Part shown: in pieces, positions 33,001 through 34,273 of the stretch | How positions within the stretch are numbered: position 1 is the stretch's first letter | How the letters are laid out: every line of letters begins with the position of its first letter | DNA from: Promethearchaeota archaeon | Lineage (GTDB): Archaea > Asgardarchaeota > Lokiarchaeia > Sigyniarchaeales > SOKP01 | DNA length: 64,000 nucleotides | Assembly (NCBI GenBank): GCA_030603385.1 | Contig: JAUVXW010000011.1 | Coordinates: forward strand, 29,564 to 93,563 | Direction of reading: 5' to 3' | Translations under genes and position numbers: made by a program | The notes under the pieces: generated by a model | What the model saw: only the letters and a program-made list of their open reading frames with translations | Database searches by the model: none | Told to the model about the DNA's origin: nothing

Positions 33001-34273
33001 GTTCCTTAATGAATTCATCTAATTGCGGACCATAAATCTTCTTGACGTGTTCCCTAACTTTTCCATCTTTCTTCTTTAATTTTCTGCGCCCTGAAAGGTC
33101 TAAATTAGATAATCTTTGTGATTCTTCATACTTTCGAAATGATATTCTTTGCTGCCTTCGAACATATGAAAGATCAACATAGGAATCAATCTTATCTTGT
33201 TTAGTCCCCTCAGAGATGGCAATACTTTTTATATTTGGTAAATTATCCTTATATTTTACTGGTGTTTGAGGGATATAATCTTGAAAAAATGATTTACGTT
33301 GTTGTTCATATTCTTTCTCCATGTTATTAAGGAGTTGAATTAATCTTACTATATCCCCATGATAGGTGTTTACGAATGAAGGTTTAAGTCTCTTACTTGG
33401 TTTTTCTCCAAACACAGTATTAGTTCTCTTTTTTTCTACAACTTCTTCTTGTAAATTTTCTTCTTCGATTGGCTTCTCTTTTTTGATTTTAACCCTACTT
33501 AAGCTAATTATTACATAAAGATCGTATTTATAGATAGGGTGCGAAAAAATCACAAGGAATATGAAAGGGGTAAATAGAAAATTTAAAGGAATAGTAAAAT
33601 AGAAAGAAATAGTACAAATAGCTGTAATTATTCCTGTAATTACTGTAAAGAACTGCTTTGAGCCGGTTGCTATATTTCCTTTACTCCCATGTTTGAATAG
33701 ATATAATTCATAAAAAATTAAAGTGAACAATAAAAGAAATACTACCTGCACTTGAGAGGCTGAAATAAATAAAGACAGGTAATGAATATACCAAAATGCT
33801 GAGAGTGAAATATATTTGAGAGCCTTTAATGTTATAGTATAGCCCTTATGCGCACGAGAAAATAGTGGTCTTATGCGCGGCGGTTTTGAATGAGTATTTC
33901 TTAATTTTTTAACAACATCAAAGTAGTAAAAACCACCTCTAATCGAGCAATATACTGACATCACAAGAAAAAGGGGGATTAATACATAGAGCGAATCATT
34001 CAGCGGGTTAGCATAATAGAAGAAAATAAGAAGTCCTAAAATAAAGGGAGTAAGATATAAGATAGCTAATAAAATACTCCTCATTATTAGAGATCTTTTT
34101 CTTTGATCTTTTGAAGTTACTTCTTCTTTGCTAATTCCTTCCCTTTGTATCGAGACTTGTGTCTGCGTTAATCTAGAAGAAGTAATCTGATTTATTTGAT
34201 TATTACGCGTACTATGACCATGTTTCGTACGTTCTATATCATATTCTTTTGGTCTTTCTTTATTTCTACTCAT
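1..34273 (-). CDS. Giant membrane-anchored surface protein (>=11,424 aa, C-terminus beyond window)
   Basis: The frame opens at ATG 34273 (MSRNKERPK...), with AAAGGTGA five bases upstream. It is still open at base 2, and that last codon is in the same frame. I translated much of it and spot-checked many rows for in-frame stops without finding any. Residues ~62-260 and ~810-1050 hold hydrophobic helices. Residues ~261-800 are charged and cytosolic-looking, with three GYS-type motifs (~458, 558, 605) and a tandem 50-residue duplication. From ~1050 the sequence is secreted-type: Ser/Thr/Asp/Tyr-rich beta-sandwich. Recognisable parts are LamG-like units at ~1958-2135, 8050-8240 and 9405-9598 (C-terminal signatures such as VRMYDSALTEDQVKWLY), DUF2341 at ~7925-8050 (WYNSGWAYRKAIT), and duplicated modules described separately. 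LamG domains bind sugars or proteins, so a role in adhesion or cell-surface structure is inferred. Residue numbers are by-eye conversions from nucleotide positions. The end is not visible. Confidence 0.93.
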   Translation of the reverse strand, partial: MSRNKERPKEYDIERTKHGHSTRNNQINQITSSRLTQTQVSIQREGISKEEVTSKDQRKRSLIMRSILLAILYLTPFILGLLIFFYYANPLNDSLYVLIPLFLVMSVYCSIRGGFYYFDVVKKLRNTHSKPPRIRPLFSRAHKGYTITLKALKYISLSAFWYIHYLSLFISASQVQVVFLLLFTLIFYELYLFKHGSKGNIATGSKQFFTVITGIITAICTISFYFTIPLNFLFTPFIFLVIFSHPIYKYDLYVIISLSRVKIKKEKPIEEENLQEEVVEKKRTNTVFGEKPSKRLKPSFVNTYHGDIVRLIQLLNNMEKEYEQQRKSFFQDYIPQTPVKYKDNLPNIKSIAISEGTKQDKIDSYVDLSYVRRQQRISFRKYEESQRLSNLDLSGRRKLKKKDGKVREHVKKIYGPQLDEFIKEHLGLKVILLDYKNDVDVVEFAHVRKGYRHLFKKLGYSNKYLKTLELYGKKYSKKFLNFHTISYREFSTAIENFWRERLEKIFSGVIIVEGKEYILPESQKALYAKARDLLNFTDSINITKFLKNKSENISLLEKHGYSDSFTSDLLRIIEEIEFEKEILNDVFHFMRNENGYSSILKNEGYSNEVIKKFRAIFKKIEKKYKTLTQIEYSKNLEETLSEGEYNFLQEQKEKLKVFFKGEGKNENPRVRNKLREDLYNELTPLKVKHGSHVLTLARHRRTVESILMQRLERYKTAKKITTKSKTKNLEKSSLKDHLHQIKAKLSQKKVINLGITLSIFGILTKKLGRYKAAKSEETKSKAKKLTHSTLKDRLHQIKTTISQNKVKYAGIFLSIFGLFLFTLLYFTPSSTIFFPQDIKFLFFLIQVGLSFFSYIFFNGWRLLGRRQVLFLPLSFLPLPWIGYLLFTNGMIEYAQLLPIINICICYFLSRKSPEIIPKKTQSHLLESVKNASIRKFAHDIRYKGARAYHKNKFIVLWTLLFLISIAFVGVFVLAPQFQLICYGCIFAAIFLFTFKSTAFIRRYLRSQQKEKQRRSQSRKTLFTYNDKIARSALLVVVFLTVFPLIFAVNSISSINSPDLEFARVSPEQRLHPSSIDFTTLEYSSFLEDLDKLSINDEIVIKCKISPSIGAASHVRVRFIPQDVPSIEGYRLKKYYELSSDYVNGPRKDYIMMTHVPLNTLHLAPGTYKVEVYYGELTGFGFRSALPKTYEIVIEKDALEVLSNERFSEPLEDGFNYGAVYTFEYEIDGKLCWNIVYDGQIVNSLHKPVQLDNLELFIEDNDRYTKITNLNTDKDGKFYLNHTVYGSIEQNLLVKIEHEGDEFYKSLSHEEYAGLESDIFGRRFFIDENRDGYPDWPYDLYDLLKASYSESEPSSSLDFMAEFDENFGTSTYDLIHNYQGLIQGGTSWDIGKRDYGLYFDGDGQVTGGSGETIGTTIYNAYANVSYEYYLETNSIKSPQTTSNVERSGGGSVPVIESMLVDGSTSASSILTCDKPPGVQSGDLLVLIPFNDDISTTQQFIDNKVGWTLVTEVGNGISDSHIGMYYRVANGTEDSYESVTAQSSDEWGMWYLRISGVNTSDVIEDVSSDSISSSSPLSISGVTTNEDNCLIIYANAFDGGDGYPFEVSGTGFTEVDDYQTDTSGNSDVSASFGYKNMTSTGSSGTAIVTAQVGDGMAGYQVAINSAGGGTSGEEWQDTSKAAFQDDDDTYISFTTSTEDTSDWLQLNNFGFSIPTGASIDGIEVQIDRRANQTTIKDDAIYLRKSSGPVGNNEADTSSNWDDIDDDSYDSYGNSTYLWGDTWEVTDINSNDFGIDISVKYFGASDTSARIDHLQIKVYYTESTPTQDSGISHPDGDVTTEWESSHTGDHADLINETTLDTNDYIYTSSIASNNITDEFFMNTFDISSGSVTEIQIKVYGKEIDIDSTVNVYCGSWLGARQLDMSSTPAWHTFTWSGLDLSKANLDGMKIAFESEPPEEGGMSYENFDYVDFGDILDSTLGVSDTEFVITAWVYPTAFASNQSVNGIRNCFFSKSGVIELGVNETGFLQVHIIADTVNATAEYGFPGAIALNTWTFIAVRYNNSGNDVDVLIGDTWCREAIGATAEPWSSGGTLKGGGALIIGAEISTYSCFTGRLDDISVFNSSISDAEIESHSGGPYLAIDVVVSQEDGQGGWLPITVSGQTIDGWLNFECNSTGKPIELLEFFLAGTEPDLQNPTPEAWILLASFDASFSPDDGLYSYINTSWNIPDNESWYFVVKAIDDINNYVYDSYSTYFKIDHFDELINFTYVDNEGRINHNSQIGVNIDFEDHLSSLDVYINYSNDIDFLARVNYDDLTSDHWLIYLDSLSDWVNSKGLNPNNYDINFIIEANLSYGFSSCLYNYTLNHTILDINPPQMTLFSGDPYTLVLGKTYDNVQDNIVTMAINSTDTDFYKVDIEYKYETPTTSDWVSYGTFYSDENSLADISFNIFNLRDDNMTLRFIGYDVLDNEKILSDSSYWIVKDLNNHEQFRIEGLDNSVLYGLDQDGMINIDLKVFPVDNDITKIVVLTSYESFSLTSIVSEQNHIYFEDNGIKLNSTFYDIEGSDFTLIPIDIRLYQDAMFITSKEIIIIVTTATFDDIVEISNLFINISSEINNILMSFVDNPNAYNNSHRIPYIVNNLPPVLKIFNSHGDLVKIIELQVDYDYFASLNYTDEQNDSDIGSPSTTTNTDRIAGGGDDSEAQSPTITSNININLGGGGSYTTNWLSPFTASSVDRSNSIDWANLGNTLAQNDSYASANIIISEESVPIIESWTEQGDSMPSTNLILSKPSGVEVGDLLVLIVMNDDTSSIAFSDNKANWNFVGTSGDGVSDAHIAVFWRIADGNENPTETVTSAGLDEWMGYYLRIMGADDTTPINIKSFTQSSSSSNSHVIPAVTTTVDNCLVLYGLSFDGGDGYPFEVSGTGFTEVDDYQTDTSGNSDVSGCFGSKDLASQGTSGDATVSCSVSDGAAYFQIAIAPDNGGSSSTETDWLRLSDFNFAIPVGATIDGIEVGMDRKQDSPGSSIRDFSIFLRNSTGQNGEDKATSTWWNITDIDGYDIYGGSTDLWNGVWSVSDINNVNFGIDIAVENVGTTNTAYIDLVRIKIHYTLPDASGEEWVDTTKATSQNNDDTYVSFTTSTETTSDWLRLTNFGFTLPTSGVTITGIEVLFDRRSTVSDSIHDMELYLRNTTGQVGDNYADTLTSWDIVDNDVYDVYGSPTDLWGTSWAATEINSNDFGIDLYVEYNGSVNTDARIDHVQIKVYYTQSPQDQEPWNDLGKLVTQDGDYTYVSFSTLTESSSDWLRLANFGFNIPIGATINGIKVEMDRMATVGSAITDGEIFLRKISGQVGVDMANSTPWDTIDNDIYNIYGNSTYLWGASWTPTEINSADFGIDIYINYTGSSATDARIDHLKITVYYTHSPEIVISDNRFAVDLPELLEGDEICSIEAVKLNTSSYEFSYFKDAQNEEIFITLITQHDLDGLYDYTNPISIDFGVSNASHYSNQFKGSYNFTVLPQDNYTFVGEFFDISGVVSTYAISQPITIDYHGPQIYRQFDTNTTINPESGAISFYISDFSDVSTYYFDTTISGYWNTIDNIYTFYFNDASLSEGLKNIKLICNDTLGYISEYPFAIIIDKSAPIFNNVQVNYAYGNNLFEINATLTESSEYSISIECLHLSSGTIAPDFELTIIEIGEDQWQILIDTNWLQNGYYNITLIATDAAGNFNIYILENIYIDNSCPVVELIEEHIYVDNENIYNSTVVDTIYFNDNKNLTISAFDTVYDGFDWSQIDQTIADQLGIKNITFYYTNPLAWYNISIIGSLNYEQFIYEIDGYGDYFSSTQYIKSIQSIKIGDYTIDKFTILLDGTSLLLYIDPQYRYALSPASTRHIYAQFYELVDDEIVLQFSNNAKKWELLSSGRSCFNISDYLSLSEGDNFLFWLEIEDGMGNVLVSHKYEGYYDNVILKNDDYSLFNWVLGTNSTGSGIIIFGSDNYEDSTIHIDTSSILPDINGDSDAHRILVYGSSDEVNWDFVGRAYFSGEDDIWNYYWDGDYLKSIDKLPPENYFLKCLVFDKSGNYLDFNGSYCGTYSFGNEDVGNSGIDIDFIDATTLYTCEIESGDTIHSKILHLYEDDGAWNQGRNYFDAIGSGTVEFYVKCGETDERHRFMLAGATVGPMIYFHDTGYITAYYSTTHHNTRTYAADIWYHIRIDFECGTGEYEGLAADTYFLYINGSKYGPYNFWEIQSDISSWLYDPGGIAGGNAFVDAISYSWDEQYSIGENNYEFGYSPIKTYDYTQIKLISDLVFGNIFEYNSSLFSNENEIEGYIENYFGTTNLWDVIAQYYNPIEKEWVKMQTDPATILTNGSYSITWDINEDASFMASMYNFSYEYLPLQAAPLDNADLWGSWGLFGNSNEWQPIIISEASSDLDISIYKFDDQTGWTLDSSLSDEGTIASIQDQVFKLWDINKDSIYEIIRISSSQIDVIYLNDNLDWVIKENVTQLSGYNYITFDVEYDGSTTNSVMLTVQQDSSEAFSLWKYYFDTDYDLTYLVDCHAPLNFIPTSVEFVNYFSATDRKAILVGGLIEGSYYSQLFEYDFNLEIKNVIEDSVLGKILVIEYDEINGVDSIILGIERLAIGKMDAVIALRRKSGTEEWTDFEITGFDDIKFKIIDLFAIADNNLRKLLIASETGVFQTTITYLEDTTSIVSPVCFVSEVLGKQDLLPIYYPVITPKKTPIYMVNKITYKLNGDNNWYDLDIDKYRVSRTEIRLDLNSIWSNLAFAKVAYSFESFVGGEKTSIDPSFKNQNGTSDTQTISASGLFYSDISLPLLWLNPATSYESPIANWNWLPNSLTYQYTPVISGLGSTAIYPEVNSEWSSEYMMPELENSLIYYGDSYDSGMLAQNLNAKDDYLGETMFDGSFEGNYIDGAWISNPYISENFNFSQMYYSEIHDETSSGLYNFDGEQRILVENSLVNIEPDNSQVALIYDSGTLPSSLSAEYLTDIDYPDQDSGWDDGNFLNTHTDDSNYIRLSTDWTGYGYTYFGFFEMDIPYDGDDFYFSFHATSSYKPCELKINGQRLYYDTEIDFDRELITDVNYITFDFGDQFTGFSADVFYFKLERVSSNNPAVQGASLAEMKSVFSNWSQYMTTEKDENGIFGFEFTYKLPVISKESLEEIQVSFDASIYSLSFTQEYPLSLQLWNFEYNRWESLPVAPLDGNDYYYTDGLDLDFWGGHPTSAYTDDDMFRPKWGTTSLNDINTIGYGKCFPSTMDDSGNIVFDDSVLAGGSFLNNDDTSKQINTLFLDQSELITDEDYKVLFYDTDYNTNKFQLGNIIIDPATPYTKEYNDFPAYQNGFSFDANSEFYGNFINDLHEFKIHLITNRESGQVDNAYLCVGDFKTYTLTDTNYLNYDEFESNAIGTHHVSDDIDFTSNGIELYGYSGFNLKEPERTEKFRDNFRTSTWDLFGTSQDTIIFEKDIIDAAIARSLHPTTNYNIDNLSTYRHTYVGDHQSNTASIVEGSLVAGTDIYDTHEDDSNSMGITSEYFPIFNQRTKTRYSNLVITKTFDLYYDITSSFLTQIQIYLGDTDSPVHLIASTDGVQISLSGWTRVENNDPNLDYIWVMSSSIFIHQIDVDWLTSYDVIEEIEAFIITPDLIEYLALGSNDIWELEATITDGGTSLLLYSVEGFNADTITWEHRPYTHALLSFSPAYGQTFTLDLGAVKSTKSYFKIDTETLHYGVDYWNPKVKYQLAKRHQEPGLLYMQSDESESLSLKSQVYSKNISVTPNDQIVIEFKPKTSNEINFTLYCDGEVVQIFTIVPQGNNDFSSQFIILETSETIQFDQLMFSGTLDDTNYLSVSSISVLEGANIIDTQLSPYDYVEESYKPYIETGTPLTSSWFAHFEDGQYYNISSNLKSTIQEVFVEFEFSVPKSETVDMNKMGINLKGFATSASLEGATFKVRNLNSSLYEDIDYILRNVDTFSFSILEDQFYKFDDGDFYTISFKIGLIASSEFVVHIDSLNIFTYKPWSVEHDLYRASFVFEPVGTGQNETDYVSVFVNDNINITIYDDLLDFGDNVISFYYNPNEQKWHGYFYNNTYNDFTDLLNIADSEFTAPKLKIESHYGDTDKGIIVKSIESQYYTQIRNEQDFAKYKSLIASYKAVDGHADVLELDADDRLLNAENTFAQISADVDIIYSFHDEMEHENIFEYELLPTFAVGSYDNLESYIYDETGFILDSATGLSDSYVTDFYGDAVKTLGDLNPDIRDNDSVTCDFKVAWAQRSYQSSSYTVEAEVNNPPYTSGPQDEAGWSTREDDGKERVYWAEVVYTNEDWVRYSDYYHFALANYPLPYYPADVDVEAKIHWGFRPDRGTSYLVWQNTFCKIYAKRWSSGVYEEIAEIPYEELTELTLDLDQAYYLYVGPGMPPTYIYKIDLKIVTQVWCYNLGNPSLQVTLDYLYVDEKGYQNDPNNAKVGFNFDSLLNGQNDFIVNFDGWTDTWDGSEYTGGYYTSYFYVNDNIEHTFSYDDSNGFSGFFANIDSLMALVVADAQGLDGEAYDRRLLIDYLYLEWLNQPVNITLKNDKIINVTSSLSHKQQNPAPIDSGLYDDPYFGKNSIHFTLKNSIQTPIFGRENDIIWADLELSDLELDFKVYPDTNKPLENNNIEGNNETKYVPAILGNYTEYSTSRFRHSASDDIQIPLLTPIQLDFGQIDLAMYERGILELALELDIDLDNRASDSTWSLRSRLLYYNYTSGYWEDFKGMIRIESQDYNRAVWDPVTFSDNFIDYLQDFRVSNNIIPILNDNDINVKNPFTINNLNNNTIKDGVMKLAFLSYIIPSNISIDPDSNNFVYERMNPEIPIEISQTVDVIDCVFIGESRQVMYPEASLTANLELDENFRANLSLIDNLGEILAVKGILSEDSVVYEYPIYYYWTTQDNELAFNSPMKYQFTNVSIEYIPQLILTYNSSDGYWYLPGSFVSGDINYTKPFFVSDLWVNNTHYGTYIHPDVNVWYTIGSNDYGMFVDFTNATHLDSIVKGTIHFGKVDDTSLYRFSLKDETLLRNNILPNPSDFVGGTLHLEFNTGFKDVIHSELSQVLCGDYVLKVSLYELDMGRNELSSIGTLEKVLDTNYLGFHYYELELSFDEIDYVEGGEAVLAETFTRDASSDLYITLEVMISECSVDGNLFKGMFAHELLYANIEMESQDSVYLYNEESIEGPYFTIAQNGIILTQVDITSYIFESSDLEYKYNFEIYSLYAGAEILREHIDYSFDQDQKVITLIGPYKGYNGYLIANIIYYAFEWHEGMISSLSPVTLTFQYDYVKNITKFMELIIQYSEIPGFQFENIDLNSGRLVFSDETKSSSLLKIYLYNYRENRWDESSFVCYDDYTGTNTFSYIVDRNFLMFENYFNETETGDFEIKAIFTIEGDNDESFLSKAGFSITSIAANMYYDTPKTEAKVTPEVIFDVDLTEYYTDSDIYLEEITLSLDYFGELEFDDSFIFSQYMLLEENYNVYIRNEYLDFEEFSLENDEITLSREQIDRFIYHDIENEKYFIRAKLEYDWNCILEMNLGSNSKLEVLSTLNLFKYDLTAAYTSYETTRISAQKVNIAYDLAEIFAPNYYETDGSIEVLENDEETDIGILGGFLRNSATKQRLMVRQELLYNFTEGSKNIVIDREYTDAILKFLIPYGFITSPTDYITNTTRLTFISDSDVKLIEVYYHDGNDYQKKGDMTQDEDNRCKFDFIWTNAAGDTGASSGEGIKIMFNITDILGNNGQYKYILIADFDDPTPEITLENGTENYQNDQVAGPETSIDFNSGEQEESSISQPYSYEDPFTSYDSQYMSYTPSPDDYSSIWNMDALYMQSLFPTTSSSEAWGGWSLNYNSDDTYSTFNDGDLNSEILGANYDVPEQPADFSFSKGTLQSQGNLADYGDTYSTFRSTSVPSWYNSGWAYRKAITLKSDWISSTFTNFPFYFSVWDTGITIYAQFDGDDILFTASNGITKLDHEMEHYAGGGSGHIRAWIRIPTLPSTGTTIYIYYGNPTCGNQQNIEGVWDSNYVLVEHFEESSGATIDDSSDFDNDLTVVGPNLDVTGFLGRDSDGVYFDGTNDYLYRADDSDFDFGTGDFTVSCWFKTSKTAFEALVSKTSSSANLGWSLDKNANHDIRLILRDSGSYVAYATGTFDNDVWYHVYGRRSGDNLKVKVSEAISGTDTGVDNVDVSSSYELRVGDRYYSHQYFSGYMDEVRISKVARSDSWLWSNYQNQVNPSNSYTKGAKESVPYGELSFTVNAELTGVESGDSVVAQLKYSYKNAESVPVTLSIYNHAQSNWNTVIDDTVYSSFSQHTYDITSDYYDASYNLQFKFEGSSILNQFDFYLDQFKIDYFSWSPTGDLYADISKTISETFLNRYDSGFSNYKKLYNISVEFNYRFTKDNSLLDDFAQFTIDGNDYTLTKDGSWHIFSDTIEFDSTSKNGFDLMFNISNGLLELDNMKYTYTFKCLDSSDQILLQQDFEIDFPEEDELLNLRNFLNMDYLLYTSYSFNPTLDELTYYNTYGRANKLEIIFKIKADGVWHDTALLYALNSAETDVYSFNITQYMRDNKLNTFQDFAVEYVLIGNSSELTVNYVTLSCTTSLKQIQEYYRIIDNTMGSVSEWVKFDSSDISILDDLGDLPENFTIEYKVIDFAGNECINSTYNDNYQHIIFSREKFISLTNDSIDLNSLDTIDREISFADNNQFNHLDYLDAYINGFKYGTAYLENGFYRLSFGSENSYETLIAYSDSLTSNYIYSNTNPINHVSWEVRDSDFFGVVKHVLVDGDIVITNPLTYNTNCTLEIEHIYDRGYMLQNYARIREAFYYNTSSGDNEIIYLALMIDFVVDNNGVVTFPEGSRLHDLYNNPSKVKDSLIYFNYDASPFYDQLQLSNADGFFINFTMPAIYYEHTTIGKLTVSFHDFTGKTFSKVYWDIDLRKYFLESIRDQYEIEIFGLGKMMSIPLYIDLNELAFSNPGTPFDLSLLESITITISDSELWPGSFLQEVGEYSVLNLPYQRVGILDFTLYNLISDDITPDENGHVQSTVMFISPDYYDLFAQAPFNITRLDIEFTNLKMYNDGTEIAGEYYATYSFEDELGETGADIDFVDTYYAAEDCSVSIISELDGHKDVLQMNDQSDTGRTYIFQQFSSSLDNTIEFWLGSSWNPDYTYRNAYIYIDDDGTNLAFLMLTGPAFRYYNGSTDITISSFNQDTLYHIRIDFDDTANTYDVYVNGILEVSDIAYLNPSTEGIDRIRLYTRDYNSGYKIYFDAIGFSHDLNYDIGDNRYPYAEVEYSDFIELNYRWNDSLSPVILNDLIKIPVNLINASSGEILSFDVASWITKHDKDSLSGYYSKYYYSRFEVPKLLGDFDITFGSFGTPIHNIHFGDFKEVGMWNLGDEGKAYDVVNRNHGIVSGNPQLVDGKVGKAVRFDGSGDYYNLGNPEELQITGSQTICMWLYPEDFSQRRNPYAKAYGGEGTITQEMSGTLSYYYGTAGVNAQPYQGFGSSQTIPLNDWSFICVVRNLENMRLYWYIDGELTNEVDALYSAATTSSLSAYIGQGYAYDYQGKIDGVRMYDSALTEDQVKWLYNEGDGQIDPLNDIRCKINVTQESLFASGPIYLQETTYELEYGDSLMLKGAVLDNDEYIVEDRVYTYRYQEALDGTTVHHLDFESPFNDDTFIDKEEFAIYYVSNIDNDNDTLEILPLYSTLNGKYFKNKTILDFNKDPYISYIDNAFLLNIYWDSQSQAFINYDTELLISYKVLNGRPIAPISFSSLDSYGNDNRDYLVEIPFARYDMLNRSWVTEDDFIEEFSIDKKLLYEDVESTGAVLQGAEYYDGQLIQTGVIAFEGIYVNWSNSDIFELLDDSQYDWSINVNGELSIADLPYSSGDVFRVIYYSVNPTPIIHSINSLVSSVNYIQVENSTGFKYNFELGTDYIISADGYRIYFKDLYNTILKSGNFSLYDRFEINYHTSLARKIDLSQNLLLTLQDSEGNDIPIDTVPIDSIGLFEYDQPLREDGTLSIPLGGGKKLVHMCLKYLPSNIFNKSAGQLMDIDYNGSDFGKIYPYKESNAWAKPFTVITIPKKVKLEMIEDPSQNILINQRFYEEREYVFNYNPAEALENGEEYTKVSIDALVRENYTFTFKLTDFKDKPINNSIVWLHIGFMPKSKTEFLNTRTVIDDLGISPYFESLGTEEITSRGPGEGPSKMFGRPLLYELNNYSTGYSAYGPYMFIFGRTDEFGEVDFDMSFNSDYLEDFVDIFGNLEGINSIEDMILYIRAFSTYFDWDDFAIDTPDQYLCSTDENVFDGSTKLPNYNFDDLAIQDSTYVEGLIRLHKGDIILGVHDYLSYNLPDSDLGDDYDPLTLHLYVNEADPIPSTTSTTLESLIKVYSSSELEAQSGDILSDDYRYHAIIEFYTPSGTLVETKYMEIQEGYDSGFIEITNDYDQLEILLTALGPGISTIKVYVAESEYYKKSPVVIVPLEIRPPNWIKFGEKNTQIDLINPFISAWGTAYDNEVEMPFESNYPHLIGSIWVEPDFMGTSDEIERSIQDYIEINLDCTIYNDDGTTSTFPLENNIMLRPGNHDGILTFKTGLGPENAFLMGLQCDLNLSFNINFNKDEIYEDLRNVEIYLLDLRLEANPSSSTPNTTWSIYDDGVYFNDIITVDKEGLVEEETGILYLGGTENGQIYGQEIALLFSNETLDYGIDADSELLSLLALVEIDALRIKGRKDGDEYEFVQDIDWIMPYNPSGSLHNDSIIRFIGSKLPDSGSEFSIAYKLKFDFTGKIFGNVTLGYLGQLKTYNESSIELRLPQGFLPASNSSYSPMYTRFIESCDGATADYIMPYGKLSATLSDFIIYNEEELEKLNDNNPIDKNLDNNHLKILFSQAPGTEFNVIYGVKSQYTLSYGFQKINRSYSDSVRLMYNDSSSSKIIDGSDNELFSCDLDDLSLYISLDNSNDTTSLKLFNVPLLYAPEINLNFTLDHTVLDLIDTFDNDFNNLTIEFKYITNDGFYEFYSDPIVIPLDYSDLSPDIVNNIYSIQYYKDLQAIYDMVGADTVDIEVILHHEGDSSNYIPYIILESFDYVADEHIVENYDRAPLNRQGKFLTKSAINTPHYYQVFSQPFIDGTPYGDSPFELIDGSEVTIGLQGLPNATLVSVNSDGEDYEFGFLGTSETLLVNDTNFYMIPNLGMFIDTYNIEEPLYQDGFLDLYYGSGTQIDGEKQYTSSIFMDYEGDFIPDYRSNINNYKSTSWEDTYNFVYQFLTTDRITASGRAFYHQIFDLDVDTNSSSVMNDIFPNYEGNIYFGLQLPEDFEVDEIRTVGLPYHYALSVQGFPIGKYMDDYCEVQTGYSGAFTPSEQTLEFPLDFALEFDENGTAYILSFRPIGDLSSYTDYQNKIMVDYWVNCEFVQDYD
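5480..6060 (-). other. LamG (concanavalin-like) domain inside the giant protein
   Basis: Residues ~9405-9598 of the giant protein read as a LamG unit: VGKAVRFDGSGDYYNLG, then QTICMWLYPE, DWSFICVVRN, LYWYIDGE, and the closing VRMYDSALTEDQVKWLYNEG. The order of these motifs matches LamG domains from bacterial and archaeal surface proteins. Confidence 0.8.
6400..6980 (-). repeat. Module C copy 2 in the giant protein (jelly-roll-like)
   Basis: This is the partner of the module at 21470-22030. It has the entry GADIDFVDTYYAAEDCS, the internal TLYHIRIDFDD and the exit IYFDAIGFSHD. It sits just N-terminal to the LamG domain at 5480-6060. The copies are diverged at the DNA level, so this is an old duplication. 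Confidence 0.65.
9530..10500 (-). other. DUF2341 plus LamG domain pair inside the giant protein
   Basis: Translation shows the DUF2341 hallmark WYNSGWAYRKAIT followed by a short-strand region with IYIYYGNP. Next comes a LamG jelly roll: FDGTNDYLYRADDSDFDFG, FTVSCWFKT, and the closing signature GYMDEVRISKVARSD. DUF2341 followed by LamG is a common arrangement in secreted prokaryotic adhesion or glycan-binding proteins. This is the clearest family-level identification within the giant ORF. Confidence 0.75.
21470..22030 (-). repeat. Module C copy 1 in the giant protein (jelly-roll-like)
   Basis: The module runs from GIDIDFIDATTLYTCEI through WYHIRIDFECG and YFLYINGSKYGPY to FVDAISYSWD. The same order of motifs recurs at 6400-6980 (GADIDFVDTYYAAEDCS, LYHIRIDFDD, YDVYVNG, YFDAIGFSHD). 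The two copies are therefore homologous although about 15 kb apart. A LamG/concanavalin-type fold is likely from the strand pattern. Confidence 0.65.
24030..25345 (-). repeat. Module B copies 2-4, tandem array in the giant protein
   Basis: Three consecutive units are spaced about 450 bp apart, running downward from 25345, 24950 and 24480. Each has DWLRL..FGF, GIEV..DR, LWG..W, INS.DFGID and YYT. The first is shorter at its N-terminus. Alignment with 28817-29272 shows the same A-B order, so an A-B block was duplicated and B then multiplied. Confidence 0.75.
25345..25990 (-). repeat. Module A copy 2 in the giant protein
   Basis: This copy has KPSGVEVGDLLVLIVMNDD, AVFWRIADG, GYYLRIMGADD and GYPFEVSGTGFTEVDDY in the same order as copy 1 at 29290-29950. 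It contains the 77-bp patch identical to the other copy and runs into the array of three module B units. Confidence 0.7.
25458..25534 (-). repeat. 77-bp perfect direct repeat, copy 1 (inside giant ORF)
   Basis: These 77 bases are identical to 29397-29473 in the same orientation. They encode part of module A around GYPFEVSGTGFTEVDDYQ and DTSGNSDVS. The flanking parts of the two modules have diverged clearly, so this patch was copied or converted recently. Confidence 0.9.
27870..28400 (-). other. LamG-like domain inside the giant protein
   Basis: The segment opens with NFDYVDFGDILDSTLGVSD and continues with EFVITAWVYP, NTWTFIAVRYN and the closing GRLDDISVFNSSISDAEIE. This is the usual LamG motif order. 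It is followed by an Ig-like stretch ending near 27540. Confidence 0.7.
28817..29272 (-). repeat. Module B copy 1 in the giant protein
   Basis: The unit is about 150 residues, with EEWQDTSKA, YISFTTSTEDTSDWLQL, FGFSIPTGASIDGIEV, AIYLRKSSGPVG, STYLWGDTW, INSNDFGIDI and ARIDHLQIKVYYT. Three further copies lie at 24030-25345. Alternating strands and the closing IDHLQIKVYYT suggest a beta-sandwich. Confidence 0.75.
29290..29950 (-). repeat. Module A copy 1 in the giant protein
   Basis: The module is about 220 residues, marked by KPPGVQSGDLLVLIPFNDD, then GMYYRVANG, MWYLRISGV and GYPFEVSGTGFTEVDDY, ending near AGYQVAINS. It recurs at 25345-25990. In both places it is followed directly by module B. 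I recognise the motif order from uncharacterised secreted or tail-fibre-like proteins but cannot name a fold. Confidence 0.7.
29397..29473 (-). repeat. 77-bp perfect direct repeat, copy 2 (inside giant ORF)
   Basis: Identical to 25458-25534, about 3.9 kb away in the same gene and orientation. Beyond the 77 bases the match continues with scattered mismatches toward the next codons (ccatcacc, tcaaaa). Confidence 0.9.
31820..31972 (-). repeat. Tandem cytosolic duplication, copy 2 (giant protein)
   Basis: This copy encodes RYKAAKSEETKSKAKKL, then STLKDRLHQIKTTISQ and YAGIFLSIFGLFLF. In this copy the C-terminal hydrophobic stretch has grown into a full membrane segment, which marks the start of the second helix block. 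Confidence 0.7.
31990..32137 (-). repeat. Tandem cytosolic duplication, copy 1 (giant protein)
   Basis: This copy encodes RYKTAKKITTKSKTKNL, then SSLKDHLHQIKAKLSQ and NLGITLSIFGIL. It matches the next copy closely and forms a ~50-residue tandem repeat just before the second block of membrane helices. Confidence 0.7.
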
